Shown here one piece after another: positions 16,806 to 24,085 of a DNA stretch of 64,000 nucleotides. This DNA comes from Nonomuraea pusilla (lineage in GTDB: Bacteria > Actinomycetota > Actinomycetes > Streptosporangiales > Streptosporangiaceae): NCBI RefSeq assembly GCF_900109355.1, contig NZ_FOBF01000017.1, forward strand, positions 136,174-200,173, in the 5' to 3' direction. Position 1 is the stretch's first letter; each line of letters starts with the position of its first letter. Under the pieces are notes generated by a model. It was not told the DNA's origin, searched no databases, and saw nothing but the letters and a program-made list of their open reading frames with translations. The position numbers and the translations under genes were made by a program.

Positions 16806-18160
16806 TCTGACACCCTTCTCACGATGGCGAGGACCTCGTCCGCGATCGCCTTCATTGTGCCCTCGTCGGCCGCCTCGGCGTTCAGCCGGATCAGCGGCTC
16901 GGTGTTGGACGCGCGCAGGTTGAACCACCAGCCGGGCGCGGTGACGGTGAGCCCGTCGAGCTCGTCCGTCTCGCCGCGCCCCTCGAACGCCCGCCTGACC
17001 TCGGCGAAGGCCGCGCCCTGGTCGGCCACGGCGCTGTTGAGCTCGCCGGAGGCGTGGTAGCGGGAGTAGGCCGCCACGACCTCCGACAGCGGACGGCGCT
17101 GCTCGCCGAGCGCGGCCAGCACGTGCATGGCGGCCAGCATGCCGGAGTCGGCGAACCAGAAGTCGCGGAAGTAGTAGTGGGCCGAGTGCTCGCCGCCGAA
17201 CACGGCTCCGGTGCGGGCCATCTCCGCCTTGATGAAGGAGTGGCCGACGCGGGTGCGCACGGGCACGCCGCCGTGCTCGGTGACGATCTCGGGAACGCCG
17301 CGCGAGGTGATCAGGTTGTGGATGACCGTCGCGCCGGGGTGCTTGGCCAGCTCGCGTACGGCGACGAGCGCGGTGATGGCGGACGGCGACACGGACGCGC
17401 CGCGCTCGTCGACCACCCAGCAGCGGTCGGCGTCGCCGTCGAAGGCGAGCCCGAGGTCGGCGCCGGTCTCGGTCACCGCGCGCTGGAGGTCGACCAGGTT
17501 CCGGGGTTCGAGCGGGTTGGCCTCGTGGTTGGGGAACGTGCCGTCGAGCTCGAAGTACAGCGGTGTCAGCTCGATCGGCAGCCCGTCGAAGACGGCGGGG
17601 ACGGTGTGCCCCGCCATGCCGTTGCCCGCGTCGACGACGACCTTCAGCGGCCTGATGCCCGACAGGTCGACGAGGGTGCGCAGGTGGTGGGCGTAACCGG
17701 GCAGGAGGTCCTTCTCGATGAGCGCGCCGGCCGGCTCCGACGCCCCGCCGGCCGCGCCGGCCAGTTCGGCCGCGCGGTCGCGGATCGCCGTGAGGCCCGT
17801 CTCGCCGCCGATGGGCACGGCGCCCGCGCGGCACATCTTCATGCCGTTGTAGCGGGCCGGGTTGTGGCTGGCGGTGAACATCACGCCGGGCAGCCCCAGG
17901 CTGCCGCTGGCGTAGTAGAGCAGGTCGGTGGAGCCCAGACCGGCGTGGACGACGTCGGCGCGGCGCGAGCGGGCGCCCCTGACGAACGCGGCGGACAGCG
18001 GCACGGACGACTCGCGCATGTCGTGGGCGACGACGACCGAGGCGGCACCCGTGACCTCGACGAAGGCCGCCCCCACGGCCTCGGCGATCGTCTCGTCCAG
18101 TTCGTCGGGCACCACGCCGCGAACGTCGTACGCCTTGAAGATCTTGGCGAGGTCGCCCAC
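16802..18160 (-). CDS. manB: Phosphomannomutase / phosphoglucomutase
   Basis: A 452-residue alpha-D-phosphohexomutase converting mannose-6-phosphate to mannose-1-phosphate for GDP-mannose and hence for lipid-linked mannose and glycopolymers. The active-site phosphoserine loop is FTASHNPARYNGMK (about residue 97), the Mg loop is FDGDADRCWVVDE (about residue 240), the sugar-binding loop is GGEHSAHYYFRDF and the phosphate-binding loop is RASNTEPLIRLNAEA. Length is normal. The GTG start has GGAG seven bases upstream. It heads the operon manB - trm112-like - SIS isomerase. Confidence 0.94.
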   Translation of the reverse strand: MGDLAKIFKAYDVRGVVPDELDETIAEAVGAAFVEVTGAASVVVAHDMRESSVPLSAAFVRGARSRRADVVHAGLGSTDLLYYASGSLGLPGVMFTASHNPARYNGMKMCRAGAVPIGGETGLTAIRDRAAELAGAAGGASEPAGALIEKDLLPGYAHHLRTLVDLSGIRPLKVVVDAGNGMAGHTVPAVFDGLPIELTPLYFELDGTFPNHEANPLEPRNLVDLQRAVTETGADLGLAFDGDADRCWVVDERGASVSPSAITALVAVRELAKHPGATVIHNLITSRGVPEIVTEHGGVPVRTRVGHSFIKAEMARTGAVFGGEHSAHYYFRDFWFADSGMLAAMHVLAALGEQRRPLSEVVAAYSRYHASGELNSAVADQGAAFAEVRRAFEGRGETDELDGLTVTAPGWWFNLRASNTEPLIRLNAEAADEGTMKAIADEVLAIVRRVSE

Positions 18161-18203
18161 TCTTCAGCTCCGCCCTTAGGTCGTTCCTCCGTGTGAAACG
18201 AGC

Positions 18204-18572
18204 CTACCGGTCACGGTGCTGCTGGGCCGACCGGAGAACGCGCAGGTGCCCGCGCCGGCCGACCTCGACGCCCTGGCCCACGGGCTCCGCGCCGCCGGTG
18301 GGGGTGGGCCTGGCGGCCTCCCTTACGGCGTTGGCCAGCGCTTCGAGGTCGTCGGAGCTCGGCGAGGCGCCGTCCGTGGGCAGCCGAACCACCTCCCAGC
18401 CGCGGGGCGCGGTCAGTCGCTCGGCGTGTTCTGCGCACAGGTCATAACAGTGTGGCTCGGCGTACGTCGCCAGGGGGCCGAGAACCGCGGTCGAGTCGGC
18501 GTACACGTACGTGAGCGTGAAGACGGCAGGCTGGCTGCAGGCGGTGCGGGAACAGCGGCGGACGGGGCTCAC
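18204..18572 (-). CDS. DUF3499 domain-containing protein
   Basis: A 122-residue cytosolic protein. The family begins at SPVRRCSRTACSQPAVFTLTY, so I choose GTG 18572; this is supported by TACGGT exactly six bases upstream (18579-18584, minus strand), the leaderless pattern seen elsewhere in the window. A zinc-ribbon-like set of Cys/His residues (CSRTAC, then EPHCYDLCAEHAERL) is present, followed by a helical region and a variable tail. Function is unknown. It is divergent from the zincin-like gene, the usual arrangement (compare Rv3258c and Rv3259). Confidence 0.85.
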   Translation of the reverse strand: MSPVRRCSRTACSQPAVFTLTYVYADSTAVLGPLATYAEPHCYDLCAEHAERLTAPRGWEVVRLPTDGASPSSDDLEALANAVREAARPTPTGGAEPVGQGVEVGRRGHLRVLRSAQQHRDR

Positions 18573-18578
18573 GGAGGG

Positions 18579-18584
18579 ACCGTA
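18579..18584 (-). promoter_or_regulatory. Candidate -10 element (TACGGT) for the DUF3499 gene
   Basis: On the minus strand TACGGT is separated from GTG 18572 by six bases. There is no ribosome-binding site, so a leaderless transcript is expected. Confidence 0.45.
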
Positions 18585-18695
18585 TCTGGTAAGTCTGCCA
18601 GGCGCCACTATCTGAGCGCTCTTAACGAGCGTGTCGCCACAATTCGGACACCTGTCGCAGCCTTTCCACCCACATGCACCGATGCCGCCTCCCCT

Positions 18696-18701
18696 TAGAC
18701 T
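18696..18701 (+). promoter_or_regulatory. Candidate -10 element (TAGACT) for the zincin-like gene
   Basis: TAGACT lies six bases before GTG 18708, again without a Shine-Dalgarno. It faces the DUF3499 promoter in the same 135-base divergent spacer. Confidence 0.5.
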
Positions 18702-18707
18702 TACCGT

Positions 18708-19148
18708 GTGACTCACAAGCGCGGTCCCAGGCGGCGCGATCGCCACGGCCGGGGTCTCCGCGGCCCGCTCGCTCCCTCCCACGTGCCCGTGGCGAGGTCG
18801 CGCAGCGAGCGGTTCGACGACCTCGTGCTCGACGCGGTCGACCGCCTGAAGCCGAAGTGGGACAGGCAGCTGTCCGCGGTCGAGTTCGCGGTCGAGGAGG
18901 TGCCGCCGCTCAGCGAGCTCGACGACGGGCCGCGCCTGGGCTCCGACCCCATCCCGTTCGGCAGGGCCGACGCCGCGAACGGCCAGTCACCCGCGTCGAT
19001 CGTCGTCTACCGCCGTCCGCTCGAGGCCAGGGCGCGCGACCGCGACACGCTGAGCGCGCTGGTCCACGACACGGTGGTGGAGCAGGTCGCGACGCTGCTC
19101 GGGCTGTCGCCCGAGACGGTCGACCCCGGCTACGACGACCGCCGCTGA
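18708..19148 (+). CDS. Metallopeptidase-family (zincin_1-like) protein with degenerate active site
   Basis: A 146-residue protein of the small actinobacterial zincin-like family that sits beside DUF3499 and WhiB2. After a basic N-terminus (about 30 residues) come FDDLVLDAVDRLKPKWDRQL, FAVEEVPPL and IVVYRRPLE, then the position where an HExxH zinc motif is expected. Here it reads LVHDTVVEQVATLLGL: His is followed by Asp, and the second His is Gln. Catalysis by classical zinc coordination therefore looks doubtful. GTG 18708 is preceded by TAGACT at six bases. The role is unknown; conservation of neighbourhood suggests a structural or regulatory function. Confidence 0.82.
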   Translation: MTHKRGPRRRDRHGRGLRGPLAPSHVPVARSRSERFDDLVLDAVDRLKPKWDRQLSAVEFAVEEVPPLSELDDGPRLGSDPIPFGRADAANGQSPASIVVYRRPLEARARDRDTLSALVHDTVVEQVATLLGLSPETVDPGYDDRR

Positions 19149-19301
19149 CGATCGGCACGGCGTTCTTCCGCGCCGTCGGGACGGTCGCTTCCACGCTTCC
19201 GGAGTTTCCAGAAATTCCGAAGAATTCCAGGATTTCGGGACGGGTGTTTTCGGGGATTTCCGGACGGGCGCTTTCCTGACGGGCGTTTCCGGGGCGGGTT
19301 T
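19149..19301. repeat. Intergenic block of degenerate GGAAA / ACGGGYG repeats
   Basis: The 153 bases between the convergent zincin-like and DUF5719 stops hold short imperfect repeats: acgggtgttttc, acgggcgctttc, acgggcgtttcc in a row (about 19239-19290), preceded by alternating ttcc/aattcc motifs (about 19187-19235). Base composition is noticeably richer in A/T than the flanking genes. I see no open frame worth calling; a termination or recombination function is possible. Confidence 0.45.
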
Positions 19302-20609
19302 TCACGGCAGCACGACGCGCGGGCTGTCCGTGAGCGACGGCACCATCGTGAACGACCGCCCGGGAGCCAGCGGCTGCACCGTCAGCAGCAGGCCGGCGCG
19401 CTGCCGCTCCTCGATGACCCGGCCGCCGTACACCTCGCCGGAGACCGGCGTCACGACGACGGCGTACGCGCCCTTGCCCGCCTTGAGCCGCACGTTCCGC
19501 GTGCGCCCGGCGGGCACCTCCACCTCGAACGGCGGGGCCGCCGCCCCGCCCTCCGGCACCACCTGCACCGACACCTTCGCCGCTCCCGCCGGCGCGGTCA
19601 GCACCAGGCGCGATCCCGCGGCGTTCGCCGCCACCGTGCTGCCCAGCGCGAGCGAGGACGCGCCCGCCGTGAACGCCACGTCCGGCCGCTGCCCCGTGCC
19701 CGTGACGACCATCCCGGCCACGACCGGGGCCGACGAGGTGAGCACCAGGCCCGCGGACTCGCCGCCGATGCCGGTGGTCACGTCCACCGCGACCACGCTC
19801 CCCGCCGGCACCTCGACGCTCTCGACCCCCTTCATCGCGTACGCGGCGTCCTCGGTCACCGCCCTGACCTGGACCGTCGCGTCGGCGTCGCCCGGCGCGG
19901 CCACCAGCAGCTCCCTGCGCCCGCCGCCGCCCGGCACGCCGGGCACGACGACGCGGGTCGCGGGCGGCGCCGCCGCCGGCAGCCAGTCGACGCCGCCGCT
20001 CTCCGGCGCGGCCCGCGCGGCGACGGCCAGCCTGCCGTACGCGGTCGTGACCGACACCGCCGCCACGTCCGCCGACGGCGCGAGGGCCCTGAGGTCGATC
20101 TCCTTGCTCTCGCCGGGGGCGATCTCCAGCCCGAGGCCGTCCTTCGAGGTGATCCTGCCCTCGGCCGCGTACACCTCGACGTCGGCCACGGCCGTCACCT
20201 TGTCGGCGTTGACGAGGTGCAGGCGCACCGCCGCCCTGGCGGGACCCGGCCCGACCAGCCACGTCCGCCCGCCCGGCTCCACGCAGCGCACGCCCGCCAG
20301 CCCGCGGGCCGCGCCGCCCGTGGCGCGCGTGACGTACCCGGCCTCCAGCCCGCCCGTGCCCTCCGTCACGTACGGCTTTCCGCTCTTCATCGGGTCCTCG
20401 GACAGGGTCCCCGGCAGGTAGACGCCGACCTTGCCGCCCTTCTCGCCGGGGCACACCACGGTCGCCGACTCGACGGCCGCCCTCCTCGGACCCTCCGGCC
20501 TCGGCGCGGCGGGGGCCGGCCTGGTGACGTAGGCGACGCCGTACAGGGCGGACAGCGCGACGACGACCAGCGCCAGCAGGCCGAACCTGTTCTCCACCAG
20601 CGCCTTCAT
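19302..20609 (-). CDS. DUF5719 family protein (membrane-anchored, extracytoplasmic)
   Basis: A 435-residue protein from ATG 20609; a GTG three bases upstream overlaps the previous stop and is equally possible. One N-terminal membrane segment (FGLLALVVVALSALYGVAYV) is followed by a long extracytoplasmic beta-rich region with CPGEKGGKVGVYLPG near residue 55 and RCVEPGGRTWLVGPG near residue 105. No catalytic motif is seen. The gene is coupled to the large GT2 membrane protein upstream, a pairing regular in actinomycetes, which points to a joint role in building a surface glycan; that is inference. Confidence 0.82.
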   Translation of the reverse strand: MKALVENRFGLLALVVVALSALYGVAYVTRPAPAAPRPEGPRRAAVESATVVCPGEKGGKVGVYLPGTLSEDPMKSGKPYVTEGTGGLEAGYVTRATGGAARGLAGVRCVEPGGRTWLVGPGPARAAVRLHLVNADKVTAVADVEVYAAEGRITSKDGLGLEIAPGESKEIDLRALAPSADVAAVSVTTAYGRLAVAARAAPESGGVDWLPAAAPPATRVVVPGVPGGGGRRELLVAAPGDADATVQVRAVTEDAAYAMKGVESVEVPAGSVVAVDVTTGIGGESAGLVLTSSAPVVAGMVVTGTGQRPDVAFTAGASSLALGSTVAANAAGSRLVLTAPAGAAKVSVQVVPEGGAAAPPFEVEVPAGRTRNVRLKAGKGAYAVVVTPVSGEVYGGRVIEERQRAGLLLTVQPLAPGRSFTMVPSLTDSPRVVLP

Positions 20610-23410
20610 CACGCACCCGCCGGCGCGGGCGCCACCGGTTCCGCGCTCTCCTGCCCGCTCTCGCGCCTGCCGGGCGCGGCCATCACCAGGACGAGCAGCG
20701 CCAGCGCGCCCTGCGTCCACAGCCAGGGCCGGTGCAGCGCGCTCTCCGGCTGCGCCGCCACCGACGTCACCGGCTCGGTCAGCCCCCACAGGCCGCCCGA
20801 CTCCGACAGGCTCATGCGGTTCAGCGACGGCTGGGAGTCGAGCGCGGCGACCAGGTCGGGCGAGACCGGCGGCGCCACGGCCACCATCGCCACGCCGTGC
20901 TGCGCCAGGGTGGCGGCGTCCTTGCCGCCCCGCCCCGCGATCAGGCCCGCGGCGGCCGCCGCCACCTTGGCGCGGGCCTCCGACGCGACGGGCAGCTCGG
21001 CCTCGCCGAGCAGCGGCATGCGTCCGCTCAGCAGGGTGAACGCCGCGCCCCTGACCAGGAGGACGCGCTCGCCCTCCTCGGCGGTGACGGCGGCGAGCGC
21101 GGGCAGCGCCTCCGGCGCGTCGCCGGTCAGCGGGCCGCGTACCCCTGTCGCCATCCAGTGGCCGGCCGCCAGCAGCGGCGTGCTGAACGCGACGGCCGCG
21201 ACCAGCGGGGCGGCCGCCTTGCGCACCCCTCCGGCCGCCCGCAGCTCCGCGAGCCGGTGCGCGCTCAGCCCCACCAGGACGAGCAGCCCGGTGGCCGCGA
21301 ACGCCAGCGGCACCCCCGGCCACGCCCTCGCGCCGTCGGCGCCGAGCCTGCTGACCAGGATCCCGGCGAGCACGCCGTACAGGGCGACGCCCCAGCCGAT
21401 CGCGACGATCATGCGCTGCCGCCGGACCAGCAGCGCCGCCAGCGCCGTCGCCACCAGGCCCGCCGTCACCCAGAACGGCGGCACGCCCGGCCCTCCCGGG
21501 CTGAACGACAGCAGCGACTCAGGGCCGAGCGCGGAGTCGCTCGACGAGGCGTCGTGCAGGCCCGCCTCCAGCAGGATCCTGCCCGGGTCCGCCACCAGCC
21601 CCGCCAGCCACGGGAACAGCAGCGCCACCGGCACGGCCAGCGCGATCGCCATGGAGGTGAACACGCCCTTGCGCACCCCGCCGTACGCGACGGCGGCCAG
21701 CACGCCGAGCACCGCGAAGAGCGGGTAGACGAGCGGCACGAACGCCGTGCCCACCGCGAGCAGCAGGCCGAGGCCCCACCCGGCGCGCCTGGCCCTGCGG
21801 CGCTCCCCCGACAGCAGGTTGACGCCGAGCGCGGCGTAGACCGGCAGCAGCACGAACACGACCGCCGTGCCCAGCCGTCCCGCCGCGATCGCGCCCGTCG
21901 CCACCGGCAGCAGCGCGTACGTCGCCGCCAGCCAGATCCGGGCGGGCACGGCCGGGATGATGCGCCGGGTCGCCAGGTACGCCGACGCCCCGGCCAGCGG
22001 CACCGCGCCGAGCAACAGCACGGAGACGGCCAGCCAGGTCTTGCCGAGCGCGAGCGTGGCCAGCGCCGCCATGACCGCGACGTACGGCGGCGCCCACTCG
22101 GTGGAGCCGAGCCCGACGTCGTGGAAGCCCTCCGTGTAGAACGTCCACAGGTCGCGGGCGCCGCCGGTGACCGGCACCAGCGCGCCGCCGCCGAGCCGCC
22201 CGCCGCCCAGCAGCGACCGCTCCGCCACCAGCGCGACCACGGTCAGCGCGGCCACGAGCAGCACGCCGGGACGGCCGGCGAGGCGCTTGACCGCGCCCGG
22301 CTCCTCCGGGGCGATCTGGGCCTCGTCGTCGTCGGCGAACGCGTGGTGGCGTCCGGCGGAGTCCACCGGGCCCTCTCCCGCGAGGAAGCCCTGCACCATG
22401 TCGAGCAGCCGCCGGTACGACGCGCCGGGCGGCGACATCAGCCGTCTGACCTGCCGGTAACGCTTCTTGCGGCCGGCGCGCCGCCTGCGCCTGGCCGCCA
22501 GCAGCCGGAACGGGTGGCCCAGGACCGACCCCAGCGCCAGCAGTTCGTCGAGCGCGTTCGCCGGCTGCTTGCTCACGAGGAACAGCAGCGCCCGCAGGGC
22601 CGAGCCGACCACGTTGCGGACGAGGGCCCACAGCATCGCGCGGAACGGCAGGTTCGCCATCACGACGAAGATGCCGTTGCGCCGGTCGAGCCTGCGCGGA
22701 TGGTCGCCGCTGACGGTGATGCGCCGCCGCCTGCGCGCCGCGGCCTCCGCGTGCCAGGCGACCGCCGGAGTCACCGCCAGCACCCTGTGCCCGGCGTTGC
22801 GCACGCGCCAGCACAGGTCGAGATCGTCGCGGAAGATCGGGAGGAACGGGTCGAGCCCGCCGACGGCCTCCCACACGTCGCGGCGGACCAGCATGCCCGC
22901 CGTCGACACCGACAGCACCTCCCTGGTGCCGTCGTGCTGGCCCTGGTCGAACTCGCGCGGCTCCAGGCCGGTGTCCCTGCGCCCGGTGCGGTCGACGGTC
23001 ACGCCCACCTCGGCCAGCCGCCTGCGGTCGAGCCAGTCACGCAACTTCGGGCCGAGCACCGCCGCCTTCGGGTCCTGCTCAGCCGCCGTGAGCAGCGACT
23101 CCAGTGCCCGCCTGTCGGGGAGGCAGTCGTCGTGCAGCAGCCAGATCCACTCGTCGGGGCCGGACGGCGGCAGCTTGTCCAGCACCTCGGCCACGGCCTC
23201 GCCGAACCCGGTCGAACGCGGCAGCCTCAGGACGTTGCCCCCGCCGAGCACCTGCGCCATCAGGTCGGCCGAGCCGTCCCTGCTGCCGTTGTCGGCGCCC
23301 GCCACCCGGTCGGGCCGCCGGCTCTGCCCGGCGAGCCCCCGCAGCGTCTCCGTCAGCCAGCGCCCGCCGTCGTGGGCGACGACGACCGCGGTCACGTACG
23401 GACGGGACAT
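20609..23410 (-). CDS. Large GT2 glycosyltransferase with polytopic C-terminal membrane domain
   Basis: A 933-residue protein; ATG 23410 has GGAG ten bases upstream and puts the family start MSRPYVTAVVVAHDGG at the terminus. Residues 1-250 are a GT2 domain (ADNGSRDGSADLM; WIWLLHDDCLPDRRALE; GLDPFLPIFRDDLDLCWRVRNAG). A basic linker (RRRRAGRKKRYRQVRR) is followed by about 13 membrane segments from residue 365 on, with extracytoplasmic loops near residue 450-480. Similar proteins beside whiB2 and DUF5719 in actinobacteria are thought to act on wall-linked glycans. Donor and acceptor are unknown. The TGA overlaps the DUF5719 start. Confidence 0.88.
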   Translation of the reverse strand: MSRPYVTAVVVAHDGGRWLTETLRGLAGQSRRPDRVAGADNGSRDGSADLMAQVLGGGNVLRLPRSTGFGEAVAEVLDKLPPSGPDEWIWLLHDDCLPDRRALESLLTAAEQDPKAAVLGPKLRDWLDRRRLAEVGVTVDRTGRRDTGLEPREFDQGQHDGTREVLSVSTAGMLVRRDVWEAVGGLDPFLPIFRDDLDLCWRVRNAGHRVLAVTPAVAWHAEAAARRRRRITVSGDHPRRLDRRNGIFVVMANLPFRAMLWALVRNVVGSALRALLFLVSKQPANALDELLALGSVLGHPFRLLAARRRRRAGRKKRYRQVRRLMSPPGASYRRLLDMVQGFLAGEGPVDSAGRHHAFADDDEAQIAPEEPGAVKRLAGRPGVLLVAALTVVALVAERSLLGGGRLGGGALVPVTGGARDLWTFYTEGFHDVGLGSTEWAPPYVAVMAALATLALGKTWLAVSVLLLGAVPLAGASAYLATRRIIPAVPARIWLAATYALLPVATGAIAAGRLGTAVVFVLLPVYAALGVNLLSGERRRARRAGWGLGLLLAVGTAFVPLVYPLFAVLGVLAAVAYGGVRKGVFTSMAIALAVPVALLFPWLAGLVADPGRILLEAGLHDASSSDSALGPESLLSFSPGGPGVPPFWVTAGLVATALAALLVRRQRMIVAIGWGVALYGVLAGILVSRLGADGARAWPGVPLAFAATGLLVLVGLSAHRLAELRAAGGVRKAAAPLVAAVAFSTPLLAAGHWMATGVRGPLTGDAPEALPALAAVTAEEGERVLLVRGAAFTLLSGRMPLLGEAELPVASEARAKVAAAAAGLIAGRGGKDAATLAQHGVAMVAVAPPVSPDLVAALDSQPSLNRMSLSESGGLWGLTEPVTSVAAQPESALHRPWLWTQGALALLVLVMAAPGRRESGQESAEPVAPAPAGA

Positions 23411-23459
23411 GGGCGGGCTTCTCCAGGGGGGTCGAAGGGCCGCGCCCACCATACATGCG

Positions 23460-23492
23460 AAAAAGGGTCACACGGCAGCCGCGTGACCCTTT
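23460..23492 (-). terminator. Rho-independent terminator of the whiB gene
   Basis: Ten-base stem (23462-23471 with 23483-23492, AAAGGGTCAC/GTGACCCTTT), 11-base GC-rich loop, and on the minus strand a run of five T after the stem. It lies directly after the whiB stop and before the GT2 start. This is the most canonical terminator in the window. Confidence 0.8.
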
Positions 23493-23505
23493 CCCCTTTA
23501 TCCCC

Positions 23506-23766
23506 CTAAACGGCCTGACGCTTGATGCGTCTCCGCTCTCGCTCGGACAGTCCACCCCAGATGCCGAACCGCTCATCGTGCTCAAGCGCGTACTCCAGGC
23601 ACTCGGCACGGACCTCGCACGATCGGCAGACCTTCTTGGCTTCTCGGGTGGAGCCGCCCTTCTCCGGGAAGAACGCCTCCGGATCAGTCTGCGCGCAGAG
23701 CGCGCGCTCCTGCCAGCCGAGTTCTTCAGCGTCAAGCTGATCCTGTGCGATGACCGGATCGGTCAC
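23506..23766 (-). CDS. whiB: WhiB-family iron-sulfur transcriptional regulator (WhiB2/WhmD-like)
   Basis: An 86-residue regulator. GTG 23766 is chosen because AGGGAGG lies six bases upstream. Four cysteines for the [4Fe-4S] cluster are at about C24, C47, C50 and C56 (RALCAQ; KVCRSCEVRAEC), followed by GIWGGLSERERRRIKR, the beta-turn and basic tail used to contact sigma factor and DNA. The neighbourhood (DUF3499, zincin-like, GT2, fbiA) is that of whiB2/whmD, which controls septation and cell division in mycobacteria and sporulation septation in Streptomyces. A strong terminator follows. Confidence 0.93.
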   Translation of the reverse strand: MTDPVIAQDQLDAEELGWQERALCAQTDPEAFFPEKGGSTREAKKVCRSCEVRAECLEYALEHDERFGIWGGLSERERRRIKRQAV

Positions 23767-24085
23767 TGCACACCTCCCTGCCGCCCGCCCGCAATGGAGC
23801 CCCCCATGAACGCCTTCCTTAGTACCCACCCACAGGAAGGCGTAACAACATGGTTGTAATTACACGCGTGTGTTGCACGCGACGTCAAGCGGCATGCCGG
23901 TATCCGGGGAAAGACCAGTTCTCGCCCCGGTGTCCATCTCATGCGATGTTCGCACCTGGCCCGACGCCCCTATTCCATGGCGTTGGCCTGGGTTGTTCAA
24001 CAGTGTCAGCGGTCGGAACCGTACCAGGGCGGTATAGACGCCCGCCCCCGGGCCACCTTCTCTCTAGCCGTGCTTTGCGGGTCCG
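23767..24085 (-). promoter_or_regulatory. Long upstream region of whiB with palindromes
   Basis: This 319-base stretch has no credible gene and should hold the whiB promoter. Two adjoining perfect palindromes overlap: tgtaattaca (23855-23864) and acacgcgtgt (23862-23871), in an AT-richer pocket. The combined TTACAC-GC-GTGTGT resembles, but does not match, the BldD box. Developmental control of whiB is expected from family knowledge; binding proteins cannot be named. Confidence 0.45.

Noticed and set aside
23857..23874. BldD-type box upstream of whiB
   Set aside because: TTACAC-GC-GTGTGT has the wrong spacer and an incorrect last base for the consensus, so I only record the palindromes.
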